Of a stretch of DNA of 64,000 nucleotides, positions 56,183 through 64,000 are shown one piece after another. Where the stretch lies: the NCBI GenBank assembly GCA_020832305.1, contig JAFIEV010000089.1, positions 434,001-498,000 of the forward strand. Reading direction: 5' to 3'. The notes under the pieces were generated by a model, which had not been told where the DNA came from, did no database searches, and saw nothing but the letters and a program-made list of their open reading frames with translations. The position numbers were made by a program, and so were the translations under genes. Origin of the DNA: Cyclobacteriaceae bacterium (GTDB taxonomy: Bacteria > Bacteroidota > Bacteroidia > Cytophagales > Cyclobacteriaceae). Every line of letters begins with the position of its first letter. The first letter of the stretch is position 1.

Positions 56183-59100
56183 TTATCTCCTACCTATATT
56201 ATCACAAGTTTCTTCATAAGGAATATCAGATCCGACAAAACGTACCCATTCCCGTTGGTTCATATTTTTGACTAACCTTCCACAGATTTCATTAGCCAGC
56301 AATTCAGGACGTGTAGGCCACAATTTTACCGAACCATCACGGGCGCCAGCCAGTACATAATTACCAGATGGATCGAAGTCGATGCTCCATACATAATCAT
56401 TGTGATCATCGAATGAAAGGGGGAGGTTATCGAGTTCTTTCATGAACCATAATTTCACACTGCCATCATAAGAGGCAGTAGCCATGAGAGATCCGTCCTT
56501 GCTAAATTGAATTTTACTTATCCTGGAGCCCTGCCCACTAATGGACCGCACAATTCTAAAATCTTTGGTTCCTTCGGCAAAATCACATAAGGCTACGAGA
56601 CCCTCTTCATTGCCAATGGCCAGTTGCCGGTTATCCGGGTGAAAAGCAATGGAATGTATTGGCGATTTTGAAACCTCGGTTTCTAAAAGTTTTTGTTCAA
56701 GGTTTTTCATATTCCAAACGTACAACATTCCATTTTCATCGGCGGTAAGCAATACATCTCCGGAATGGTTTAATGCCATTGCTGTCATACGGGAATCAAA
56801 TTTTTTAAGTATTTTGGTCTCATCCAGGGTATTGATTTTGAGCGTATTATCTCTAATGCCTAGTGAGAGAAAACCTTTATTGCCAGGTAATTGCAGCAGA
56901 TGTGACACCGGGCCGGTATGGCCTTGCAGCTTTGAAAACTTTTTATTTTCAAGATCAACAGCCAAAATATAAGGCGCAGTACCCCCTACATAAAGCCATT
57001 TTCCATCGTCGCTCAATTCCATTACATAATTTATGTATTCAGCGTCTTTATCTTTAAAAATGGTTTGGGGTTTCATAGAGCGGGTATCCCATCGCAAAAT
57101 GCGGCCATCGCTGCCGGTTGAGAAATAGGAAGCTCCATCTGACGCGTATTTTACTGCTCTAACGATATCTTTATGGCCAATTTCACGATAGATATTACCA
57201 CCTTCCAGGTCGCGAAGGGCATAGTAAAGACCATCGTATATATAATTGTCATAGACATTCCCTCCATAGCGCTTATGAAATTGAAATGCTTTCATTGCCA
57301 GGTTTCCTTTAAGTTCCTGGTCATTGTTGATATTTAGCGATTTAACAGCCATGGACTGTGAAATGGAGAGCATCCGCAGTCTTTCTGCCCTGTCACGTTC
57401 ATTGCTTGCAATTTTCTCTGCGTTTTCTGCAATTTTTCGTTGATTATCTGCTATTTCTCGCTGTTCTTCGGCGACTCTGGCCTGTAGTTTTGCCCTGTTT
57501 TCACTGTTCATAGCCAAATCTTTTTGCAGAAGAGCTTCCAGGTAATTTTCATATGCGATTTTTTCCTGTTTTTCTGCTTCAAGTCGGCTTAATTCAGCAA
57601 GTTCTGCTTGTCTTTCTGCCCTTTCCCTTTCTTCTTCTGCTCTTGAACGTTGTTGCTCAGCTTGCTGCCGATTCATTTCGGCAAGTTGTGCCTTTTCATC
57701 GGCTTCACCTTTTTTGATCCATCCATATAAAAAGAACAAAAGTGCCACGATGGCAAAAGCGCCTAAAACGATTGAAGTGGCTTTTGTACGTTCATATCGT
57801 TTTTTAGATTCAATTTCTTTTCTCCGCTGTTCCAGTTCGAATTCCCGCAAACTGGTATTAAGGAAGTTCATGGTTCTCTCATAGAACCTGTCATATCTAA
57901 GTGCCCAGGCAAGAGTTGGCTTGTAGCTATCTCTCCAATTTCTGGCAATTTGTAAATCTGGTGGGCGCCAAAGGCTTGATTTTCCTTCCTGATGTCTGGC
58001 AGCCGCCTCAGAGAGCCTCGTATATATTTTTGCCGATTCACTTTCTTCTCTTACCCAATCCTTTAATCGATCCCAAATCCGCATTAAGCTTTCATGAGAT
58101 ATTTCGATTACCGATTCATCATTTAGAGGAACTTCATGAGGGGGCATCAATAAAGATCTGCCGGGTTGCCTGAAAGTTTCTACAACTTTAATAACTTCTT
58201 CTGCAGGAGCGGAAGCGATGGCTGCTATTTGAGAAATGCGGGCAGAAACGCGAATTCCGTAACTATCTGAGCCACTTTCTGTAAGCGCCTTGAATAACTT
58301 CTCGCAGATATCTCTTTGCTCCTTATTAAGCTCTTCATAAGCCTCATCTGCATGTTTTGACAGCGCTTCCTGAACTTTCCCAATGGCAATATAATGCCTC
58401 AGGTCAATAGGCTCATTACCTTCATGATTACTAACCCAGTAATCCCAGGTTCGCATAAGTGCATGCTGAAGTACCGGTAGCTGATCAGGGTTGGTGCCTA
58501 CATCATTCAGCAATTGCTGAACCAATCGTCTCGAAATAGTGCCTCCTCCTACTGCAACAGGACCTTCAATGGCCAGGCGCAGCTGATCACGGGTCATCTG
58601 TGGTATAAGGTAGTGGCTTTTATTGATCAGATGGGTTAGTTCCGGAAATTGAGAGCAGTCTCCTATAAAATCTGCCCGCATGGTTAAGGCTATATAAACC
58701 GGAAGCTCGCGCTGAGAAATTGCTGTAATCAGCAGGTTAACGTAATTAATAGCCTCATCTTTGGCTTCCTGACTTTTTTCTGAATTTATAAATCGAAATA
58801 ATTCCTCAAATTGATCAACCATTATAAAGAAATTTGACTTTTTCTTTTTGCGGTTGATTTGCCGCAGTGCGTCGATTATTCCCATGGAACTTCTCCTCAG
58901 TGCGGCAAGGGTAATTTTTTTAACAGCTTCTTTTTCCACCTCCAGCAATGCCGAAGATGATTCATCATGGCTTAGTAAGGTTTGGCAAAGATTATCAATG
59001 GGTGATATACCAGGCCTTGTTACCAATACAGTCCAATCACTTCCTGCCGATGTGATCATTCCTCCGTATAATACCGGTATGACACCACAATACATAATAG

Positions 59101-59305
59101 AAGATTTACCACTACCCGATGCCCCAAGTACTGCGGTAAATCTGTGATGATGCAGATTATTTAGAATTTCATCACTCTGGCCTTCTCTGCCAAAGAATAA
59201 ATGACTTTCCTCAAAACCGAAAGGACGTAATCCTGGGAATGGATTTATAACTCGCTTTTGCCGAAGCGTAGTAAAGGATGATGTATGGGTTTCATTTTGG
59301 CTCAT
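56183..59305 (-). CDS. nSTAND1-type NTPase with membrane helix, coiled coil and WD40 repeats
   Basis: A 1040-residue protein. The nSTAND1 N-terminal motif is NPFPGLRPFGFEESHLFFGR (21-40), Walker A is GASGSGKSS (61-69) and Walker B is FFIMVDQFEELF (159-170). A helical arm follows to about 490. One transmembrane helix lies at about 507-529 (SIVLGAFAIVALLFFLYGWI), with Lys/Arg-rich flank on the N-terminal side, so the ATPase is predicted cytoplasmic and the rest periplasmic. A Glu/Arg-rich coiled coil runs about 530-645. Seven or so WD40 repeats fill about 695-1015 (for example IQFSKDGSLMATASYDGSVKL). Such STAND proteins sense a ligand and oligomerise. It overlaps the TIR gene by 4 bp, so the pair is coupled. 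Confidence 0.88.
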   Translation of the reverse strand: MSQNETHTSSFTTLRQKRVINPFPGLRPFGFEESHLFFGREGQSDEILNNLHHHRFTAVLGASGSGKSSIMYCGVIPVLYGGMITSAGSDWTVLVTRPGISPIDNLCQTLLSHDESSSALLEVEKEAVKKITLAALRRSSMGIIDALRQINRKKKKSNFFIMVDQFEELFRFINSEKSQEAKDEAINYVNLLITAISQRELPVYIALTMRADFIGDCSQFPELTHLINKSHYLIPQMTRDQLRLAIEGPVAVGGGTISRRLVQQLLNDVGTNPDQLPVLQHALMRTWDYWVSNHEGNEPIDLRHYIAIGKVQEALSKHADEAYEELNKEQRDICEKLFKALTESGSDSYGIRVSARISQIAAIASAPAEEVIKVVETFRQPGRSLLMPPHEVPLNDESVIEISHESLMRIWDRLKDWVREESESAKIYTRLSEAAARHQEGKSSLWRPPDLQIARNWRDSYKPTLAWALRYDRFYERTMNFLNTSLREFELEQRRKEIESKKRYERTKATSIVLGAFAIVALLFFLYGWIKKGEADEKAQLAEMNRQQAEQQRSRAEEERERAERQAELAELSRLEAEKQEKIAYENYLEALLQKDLAMNSENRAKLQARVAEEQREIADNQRKIAENAEKIASNERDRAERLRMLSISQSMAVKSLNINNDQELKGNLAMKAFQFHKRYGGNVYDNYIYDGLYYALRDLEGGNIYREIGHKDIVRAVKYASDGASYFSTGSDGRILRWDTRSMKPQTIFKDKDAEYINYVMELSDDGKWLYVGGTAPYILAVDLENKKFSKLQGHTGPVSHLLQLPGNKGFLSLGIRDNTLKINTLDETKILKKFDSRMTAMALNHSGDVLLTADENGMLYVWNMKNLEQKLLETEVSKSPIHSIAFHPDNRQLAIGNEEGLVALCDFAEGTKDFRIVRSISGQGSRISKIQFSKDGSLMATASYDGSVKLWFMKELDNLPLSFDDHNDYVWSIDFDPSGNYVLAGARDGSVKLWPTRPELLANEICGRLVKNMNQREWVRFVGSDIPYEETCDNIGRR

Positions 59306-60798
59306 ACCTCTTTATTTAAACTTGCCAAAAAAGGTCCCAAAAAATTATTGTCTAATTGATTATCCTGCTTTTGAAGAATCAATGTTTCAAAAGGCGCCGT
59401 TGTAGTATCGATATTTAAATCAGAATCATCTGTAATGATGGCTTGTGGAAAAATTGGCTTTTCTCTGCCAAGGCCCAGCGCTTTTGCCAAATCCTTTAAT
59501 TTACTTTTTACCCAGCGATCATTATCATTTCCATGATAAATCAAAGTAGCGTCACAATACTTTAAGCTCTCATTGTGTTTTGATCTAACTTCCTCCGGAG
59601 TACCCTGAAAATCACTTAGTATTACTTTATGTCCATTCTTCATGAGCAGGTCTCTGATTTCAAAAGCTTTATCATGATCGTCCTGATCGAAGATTAAATA
59701 TACAAGTTTTCCGTTATAATCTTGTTTAACCACATCATCTTTAATGCTGCCCCCGTTAATCAATTGTGAAACTGACTTGAGTAAAAATGATTTAAATTCT
59801 TCGATAGAGCATTCCAGTATTTCAACAGAATGATGATAATCAGCATGCTTTCTAATATTTTCAAGATAAATCCTTTGGCTAAGTGTCAAATGTTCAAGTT
59901 CAGGCGCAATCCAAATAATACGGCCAATACCTTCTGATTCAAGGTTATGATTTTCCTTATATAAATCGTTGAAATACTTTATAGCAATCTGATTTTGAAC
60001 TTCTGTAATTGATTGACCTGTAAATTTTCGATTCAGTAAATCAGTTCCCACAAGATGAACAGACAATTTGCATTGTTTTAGTTGTTTCAGTACAACTTTT
60101 TCCAAAGCATCAATATCATCTGGTAAACGCCTGTCAGGCACAACGTTTACACCAAGACGGCCTAATTCTCGCTTAATCATGTCTCTTTCCTTATTAAGCG
60201 ACAGCCCTGTTTCTGCGAGATAGACGGTTAATGCATTTAAATTTCTTGTTATTTCTTGTAATTCAACTTCTGGCGCCTTGATTACTTCAATAATTTTCCA
60301 CAAATCATAAGCGAGATCATACAAACGCATCCAAAAAGTTTTTTCTGAATCAGGGCCTGTAAAATCTGTGTAACGAATGATTTCACCTGTTGAGATCTCC
60401 TGATGATAGAAATTATATCCAACTGAATTATTTAAAAAATCGAGGAGATAATGTCCATCTGCTGGTTCTTTAAAAATTTTAAACACCCTCGACTCCCAGG
60501 AAATATTATTATGACTCTTGTGTATTGCACGCTCATGGAAAATTTTTATCTCCTCTTTAAAAAAATGGCTGTTTAACAACTCTTCAGAGATAACAGGTAA
60601 CAATATAGTGCTCACAGAATATATTTCCTGTACATTAAGTTCTTGGTCAGATCTACTATTAACATTAATGAATTCTCCTGATATCCTACCAAGCAACATT
60701 TCCAACAGTTTTTGCAAAGTAAAAACCCAGCCATTACCGTCGGTTGCATCAGGATCTTTTGCACTGTACACCAAATAAATTTCAAAATTCTCTTCCAT
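59302..60798 (-). CDS. Triple TIR-like domain protein
   Basis: A 498-residue cytoplasmic protein without signal or membrane helix. The N-terminal domain (about 1-150) begins FEIYLVYSAKDPD and has SHFFKEEI at 77-84, where Glu83 sits at the catalytic-Glu position of NADase TIR domains. A second Rossmann-like domain (about 190-345) starts LTVYLAETGLSLNKERDMIK and contains CKLSVHLVG. A third (about 365-480) starts KLVYLIFDQDDHDKAFEIRD and contains YCDATLIYHG. The second and third are TIR-like or DUF4062-like and may be degenerate. The ATGA overlap with the STAND gene is the usual sign of a coupled receptor/effector pair. Confidence 0.82.
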   Translation of the reverse strand: MEENFEIYLVYSAKDPDATDGNGWVFTLQKLLEMLLGRISGEFINVNSRSDQELNVQEIYSVSTILLPVISEELLNSHFFKEEIKIFHERAIHKSHNNISWESRVFKIFKEPADGHYLLDFLNNSVGYNFYHQEISTGEIIRYTDFTGPDSEKTFWMRLYDLAYDLWKIIEVIKAPEVELQEITRNLNALTVYLAETGLSLNKERDMIKRELGRLGVNVVPDRRLPDDIDALEKVVLKQLKQCKLSVHLVGTDLLNRKFTGQSITEVQNQIAIKYFNDLYKENHNLESEGIGRIIWIAPELEHLTLSQRIYLENIRKHADYHHSVEILECSIEEFKSFLLKSVSQLINGGSIKDDVVKQDYNGKLVYLIFDQDDHDKAFEIRDLLMKNGHKVILSDFQGTPEEVRSKHNESLKYCDATLIYHGNDNDRWVKSKLKDLAKALGLGREKPIFPQAIITDDSDLNIDTTTAPFETLILQKQDNQLDNNFLGPFLASLNKEV

Positions 60799-60975
60799 CT
60801 ATAATACTAAATGGCTTATGATAATTAAAAAACTGTTAAATAAACGAGGACTCTTCAAATTTTGCCAAAAGGTATGTATAAGCTTTGAATTGCACAATAA
60901 TTTGCAAGATTTAGTTGAATATTTAATTAAAATACATCTAATTACCAGTCTATTTATCAACGTTTTATACAAAGC

Positions 60976-63900
60976 TCACACTTCGATTAATTTGCCATCC
61001 GAAAGTGCCTCAGGACGTTTATAAAGCCCCAATGCCGATGAAACTTTCAACAATATGTTTAAATCGTCTGTTATCAATTCATAAAATTTAATATGATCTA
61101 TCGCCAAAAAAATTGTGTTTGCTGAAATTTTAACGGTGTAAGTTCCTGTTAAATTATAAGCATTTAACTGTTCACCGATAAGATCACCCTGACCGAAATC
61201 TTCAACAATCTCTTCATTTTCATCAACAATACATGCATATCCCTGGTAAATCCATAAAAATTGGTTTTTTGGAAACCTTCCTAGCAGTGTAGTCTGGTCC
61301 TTTTCTATCGTTTTTACTTCAACACTCTCTACAAGATTAGCTAAAAAATAGCCATACAATCTCGACAAGAGCGTCTTTTCTTTAAAAAAATCAATAAGTT
61401 CAAATCGAGGGTAAATCACCAGATAATGTTGGCGCGTCGTAATAAATTTTTCTTCAAATAACTTGTCTACATCTCTAATGTGGTTCCTTTGACAAAAAAT
61501 ATTATTTATATCTGCGTTGATTTGTGCCGCCGTTTTCCATGAAACTTCAAAAATAAAAGAGTCTGGGTTAAAAAGATTGGCCATTAAAATATCATCAAAA
61601 TAATACTCCTCATTGTCAATATGTGCGGTACAGTTAATAGCACATGCCCGGGTATATCTGTTAGATTTATTGAGATCGCGATTTATGATGTGAACTAAAA
61701 TTGCCGCAATGCTTTCCTCCTTTTCTATAGGGTAATATTGAATGAGCTTGTCAATCTTTTGTTCGTCGGATATATCGTCAAGGAAATAAATAACCTTGTG
61801 TTGTAAATCCTCACTAAGTATAATGTCAAGTAATTCCAGTGCATTGTTCAATCCTTCGCCTGTTCCTTTCTCAATATTCTCTTTGGCCAATAAAATAGAC
61901 TCCCTGTCAAAAACAATTTCCAGAAGTGTAAAAACATGATAAACTTTCTGTTGGTTTTCTTCCCTTAAGGCCTGTATCAGCATTCTGAAGGAATCAGTTT
62001 CCTGCAACATAAGCAACTGAATGGCCATGAGGTTGTATAAATATACCTGAATATCATCCTCAATAAACGTTTTAAATTTACTTCGCTGAGATTCACTGGC
62101 CACCATTCCACACCTCGATAATTCCTGTATCACTTTAAATCCAACATTAAAATCCGGATAATCAATTTTATCCCAAAGAAGATCAATGGCCTTTTTACCG
62201 CCTATTCTTCCATAAATACCTATAATTTTAAGTTTTATTTTATAATTATCTTCCCTTCCATAAAATACTGACTCCAGACTAGGAAAGCACTTCTCACCAA
62301 AATTAACCAGGGCATCGGCAGCATATCCCATAAAATCTTCCTGATGTAAAAAATCTATGATAACCGGCAACAAATCCATTTTTTCACAATTACCGGTTGC
62401 TGCAATAGCTGATTTTATAACCTGTGGATCAGAGTCTGAAAGCAATTCATTGAGAAAAACTGAACTTTCTTCATCCATACCTAAACCAATCATCTCTGCC
62501 AGAAACCTTCTGTCTTCAGGTTTTGCGCTTTTCAAATATGATTTAAGATTATGATCTTCTTTTGATTCATGACTTTTTTCCAAAGGCTCTCTGCCATATA
62601 GAGATCCAGTGAGATGTACAAAAGTGACATCATCTTCAAGGCAAGATAGTGCCATGTGACCGTATAGATTTTTTCTCTGCGATCTTATCGTATCTACCAG
62701 TAATCTGAATTGTTCAGGAGAATATCTCGCTAATACCTTAAGCAAAAATATTAGATGATGCAAGTTTTCACTATTATTGATTTGCAGTGCTTGCTTTTTG
62801 ATCTGACTTAAATCATGATGTTGTTGCTGTTCTTCAAACTCGTGCTTTTGTTCTTCAAGGCGCTTTTTTATGCTATCCCTGTAATATTTATAAATTGTAA
62901 AAATAAGTGCGAAGTATGGAATCAGTATAAAGTAGAGTACAATAGTATAATCTATCAGCCTGAAAATGGTAATCAGGCCAAAAATAAAAATTAAAGTCCC
63001 TGAAACAAGCCTAGCTATTTCATTAACCATCCCCTCTACCCTGGTCTGAATGTCAAATCTAAAACGAGGATCAAGGGGCATAAAGAAAATTTTGAATACA
63101 GGGTTTTCCAGGGCATCCCTCAGAATTGACCCCAACAGGTAGCTAAGAGTTATAAATAAAAAGAAATAAATAAAATCCGGTGATTCAGGTGTATATCCAA
63201 AACTGAAACCGGCAACTAAACTCAATCCTATAAATATGGATAAAACCACCGGAAGCAGCTTTAGGCATGTGCGAAGACCATACATTGAAATAAGCTTTTC
63301 ATTTACAAAAGTTTGCATGATAAGGCTCACAAACAATATAGAACCATGGGTCATACTCAGGAAGGTCATAAGTTTGGCTTCATCAGCATATTGCAAACTT
63401 GTTACCTTTTGAAATGAAAACATAAGAAAGCTGTATGCCAGCATAGAGAAAAACAGAAAGGAAGATAGTAATACGATATATCTGCTTTTAAAAACATTGA
63501 AGAGTCTGGTTTCTTTAGGAACTTCCTGTCCCCTGCCAATATGATAACTGCCCAGATGCACCTGTTTGTTAATCACGACCAGGGTAATTAGGGCAAAGAC
63601 CAAACCGATTTCACCAATACTGAGTAAACTCAGCTGACTTTTAAAATAATTTTGCAGAAATGGCACAGAAAACAATCCTAATATGGTGGCAATTAATTGA
63701 CCTGCATCTATACCACCTATAATTCTTTTCGATTGTCTGAGATCAAAAATACGACCAAATATGCCCCAGAAGCTCAACATGCATATAGCAAAGATGGGCT
63801 TAAACATTATGTAAAGCAGAAAAATCAACCAGTCGTTTTGTGTATATTCTATCATCAACCGAAGCATCACAATGAAAGAAAATACAAGAACTATATTGAT

Positions 63901-64000
63901 ATTAACCAGATGGGAAAATTTTAGCCTTCTTTGAAGCCATGCAAATGCGCCTGTTGATATAACGCCCGCCAAGCCTGAAGCAAACATTGCTTCAGTTAGG
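60976..64000 (-). CDS. Nucleotide-translocase-like / HEAT / cyclic-nucleotide-binding-like fusion, 5' end cut
   Basis: The gene runs past the right edge; at least 1007 residues are seen (the frame is open to 64000 with no in-frame stop). The N-terminal half has about ten hydrophobic helices (up to about residue 375) resembling the ATP/ADP translocase Tlc/NTT family, for example FFSMLAYSFLMFSFQKVTSL. A charged coil (about 370-400) leads to HEAT-like repeats (about 480-750). The C-terminal domain (about 890-985) resembles a cyclic-nucleotide-binding beta-roll (FLWIYQGYACIVDENEE, GDLIGEQLN). The usual Arg of the phosphate-binding cassette is absent, so it may not bind cNMP. It lies 177 bp upstream of the TIR gene. 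Confidence 0.8.
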   Translation of the reverse strand, partial: LTEAMFASGLAGVISTGAFAWLQRRLKFSHLVNINIVLVFSFIVMLRLMIEYTQNDWLIFLLYIMFKPIFAICMLSFWGIFGRIFDLRQSKRIIGGIDAGQLIATILGLFSVPFLQNYFKSQLSLLSIGEIGLVFALITLVVINKQVHLGSYHIGRGQEVPKETRLFNVFKSRYIVLLSSFLFFSMLAYSFLMFSFQKVTSLQYADEAKLMTFLSMTHGSILFVSLIMQTFVNEKLISMYGLRTCLKLLPVVLSIFIGLSLVAGFSFGYTPESPDFIYFFLFITLSYLLGSILRDALENPVFKIFFMPLDPRFRFDIQTRVEGMVNEIARLVSGTLIFIFGLITIFRLIDYTIVLYFILIPYFALIFTIYKYYRDSIKKRLEEQKHEFEEQQQHHDLSQIKKQALQINNSENLHHLIFLLKVLARYSPEQFRLLVDTIRSQRKNLYGHMALSCLEDDVTFVHLTGSLYGREPLEKSHESKEDHNLKSYLKSAKPEDRRFLAEMIGLGMDEESSVFLNELLSDSDPQVIKSAIAATGNCEKMDLLPVIIDFLHQEDFMGYAADALVNFGEKCFPSLESVFYGREDNYKIKLKIIGIYGRIGGKKAIDLLWDKIDYPDFNVGFKVIQELSRCGMVASESQRSKFKTFIEDDIQVYLYNLMAIQLLMLQETDSFRMLIQALREENQQKVYHVFTLLEIVFDRESILLAKENIEKGTGEGLNNALELLDIILSEDLQHKVIYFLDDISDEQKIDKLIQYYPIEKEESIAAILVHIINRDLNKSNRYTRACAINCTAHIDNEEYYFDDILMANLFNPDSFIFEVSWKTAAQINADINNIFCQRNHIRDVDKLFEEKFITTRQHYLVIYPRFELIDFFKEKTLLSRLYGYFLANLVESVEVKTIEKDQTTLLGRFPKNQFLWIYQGYACIVDENEEIVEDFGQGDLIGEQLNAYNLTGTYTVKISANTIFLAIDHIKFYELITDDLNILLKVSSALGLYKRPEALSDGKLIEV

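Noticed and set aside
1-64000. CRISPR array, insertion sequence, integrase or prophage genes
   Set aside because: No regularly spaced short repeats, transposase, integrase or phage structural frames were found; the repeats in 43-54 kb are protein-coding.

Overview
The window looks like a free-living member of the Bacteroidota, probably a cytophagale-type marine or soil bacterium. The evidence is: promoters of the Bacteroidota form TAnnTTTG, a type IX secretion (T9SS) C-terminal domain on a giant surface protein, Bacteroidota-typical families (DUF3078, DUF1573, DUF1080, PepSY, DUF2256), an AT-rich base composition and few Shine-Dalgarno sequences. The genus is an inference and cannot be fixed from this window.

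Layout. 1-2.3 kb (minus): 5' end of a trehalose synthase (cut by the window edge) behind a perfect FNR-type palindrome, a PepSY membrane protein and aminopeptidase P. 2.4-8 kb (plus): M16 peptidase, O-methyltransferase, a LysM lytic transglycosylase, a single-domain response regulator and a DUF3078 outer-membrane-type protein. 8-12 kb (minus): a compact operon of NtrC-like regulator, NtrY-like kinase, MurG-like glycosyltransferase and a 46-residue DUF2256 protein. 12-21 kb: Crp/Fnr regulator, phosphohexomutase, TrpRS, a DUF1573 protein, threonylcarbamoyl-AMP synthase plus phosphoglycerate kinase, and an MsbA-like ABC exporter.

21.7-28.8 kb (plus): a LacI-family regulator followed by a promoter whose -7 box abuts a palindromic LacI-type operator. 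Downstream lie three exported carbohydrate-related proteins: a TIM-barrel-like/sulfatase-modifying-factor fusion, an exported ADP-ribosylglycohydrolase-fold protein with an Ig-like domain, and a double DUF1080 protein. This looks like a small locally regulated sugar-processing locus. 29-33 kb holds scattered small genes (SDR/epimerase, two-helix membrane peptide, DUF2461, zinc-ribbon membrane protein, YtxH).

33.4-41.2 kb (plus): a complete tryptophan operon, trpE-G-D-C-F-B-A plus a type I-beta DAHP synthase. It is preceded by a leader peptide with three consecutive Trp codons and an attenuator hairpin. The promoter is so close that the leader mRNA may be leaderless. An amidase lipoprotein follows.

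43-64 kb (minus): six co-directional genes with short gaps. In transcription order they are a nucleotide-translocase-like/HEAT/cyclic-nucleotide-binding-like fusion (cut by the right edge), a protein with three TIR-like domains, a membrane-anchored nSTAND-type NTPase with coiled coil and WD40 repeats (4-nt overlap with the TIR gene), an outer-membrane barrel protein, a repeat lipoprotein, and a 3558-residue T9SS-secreted repeat protein. This is the best candidate for an undescribed system: the components could form a chain from the cell surface across both membranes to a cytoplasmic TIR protein. The co-function is inferred from gene order, not shown by the sequence.
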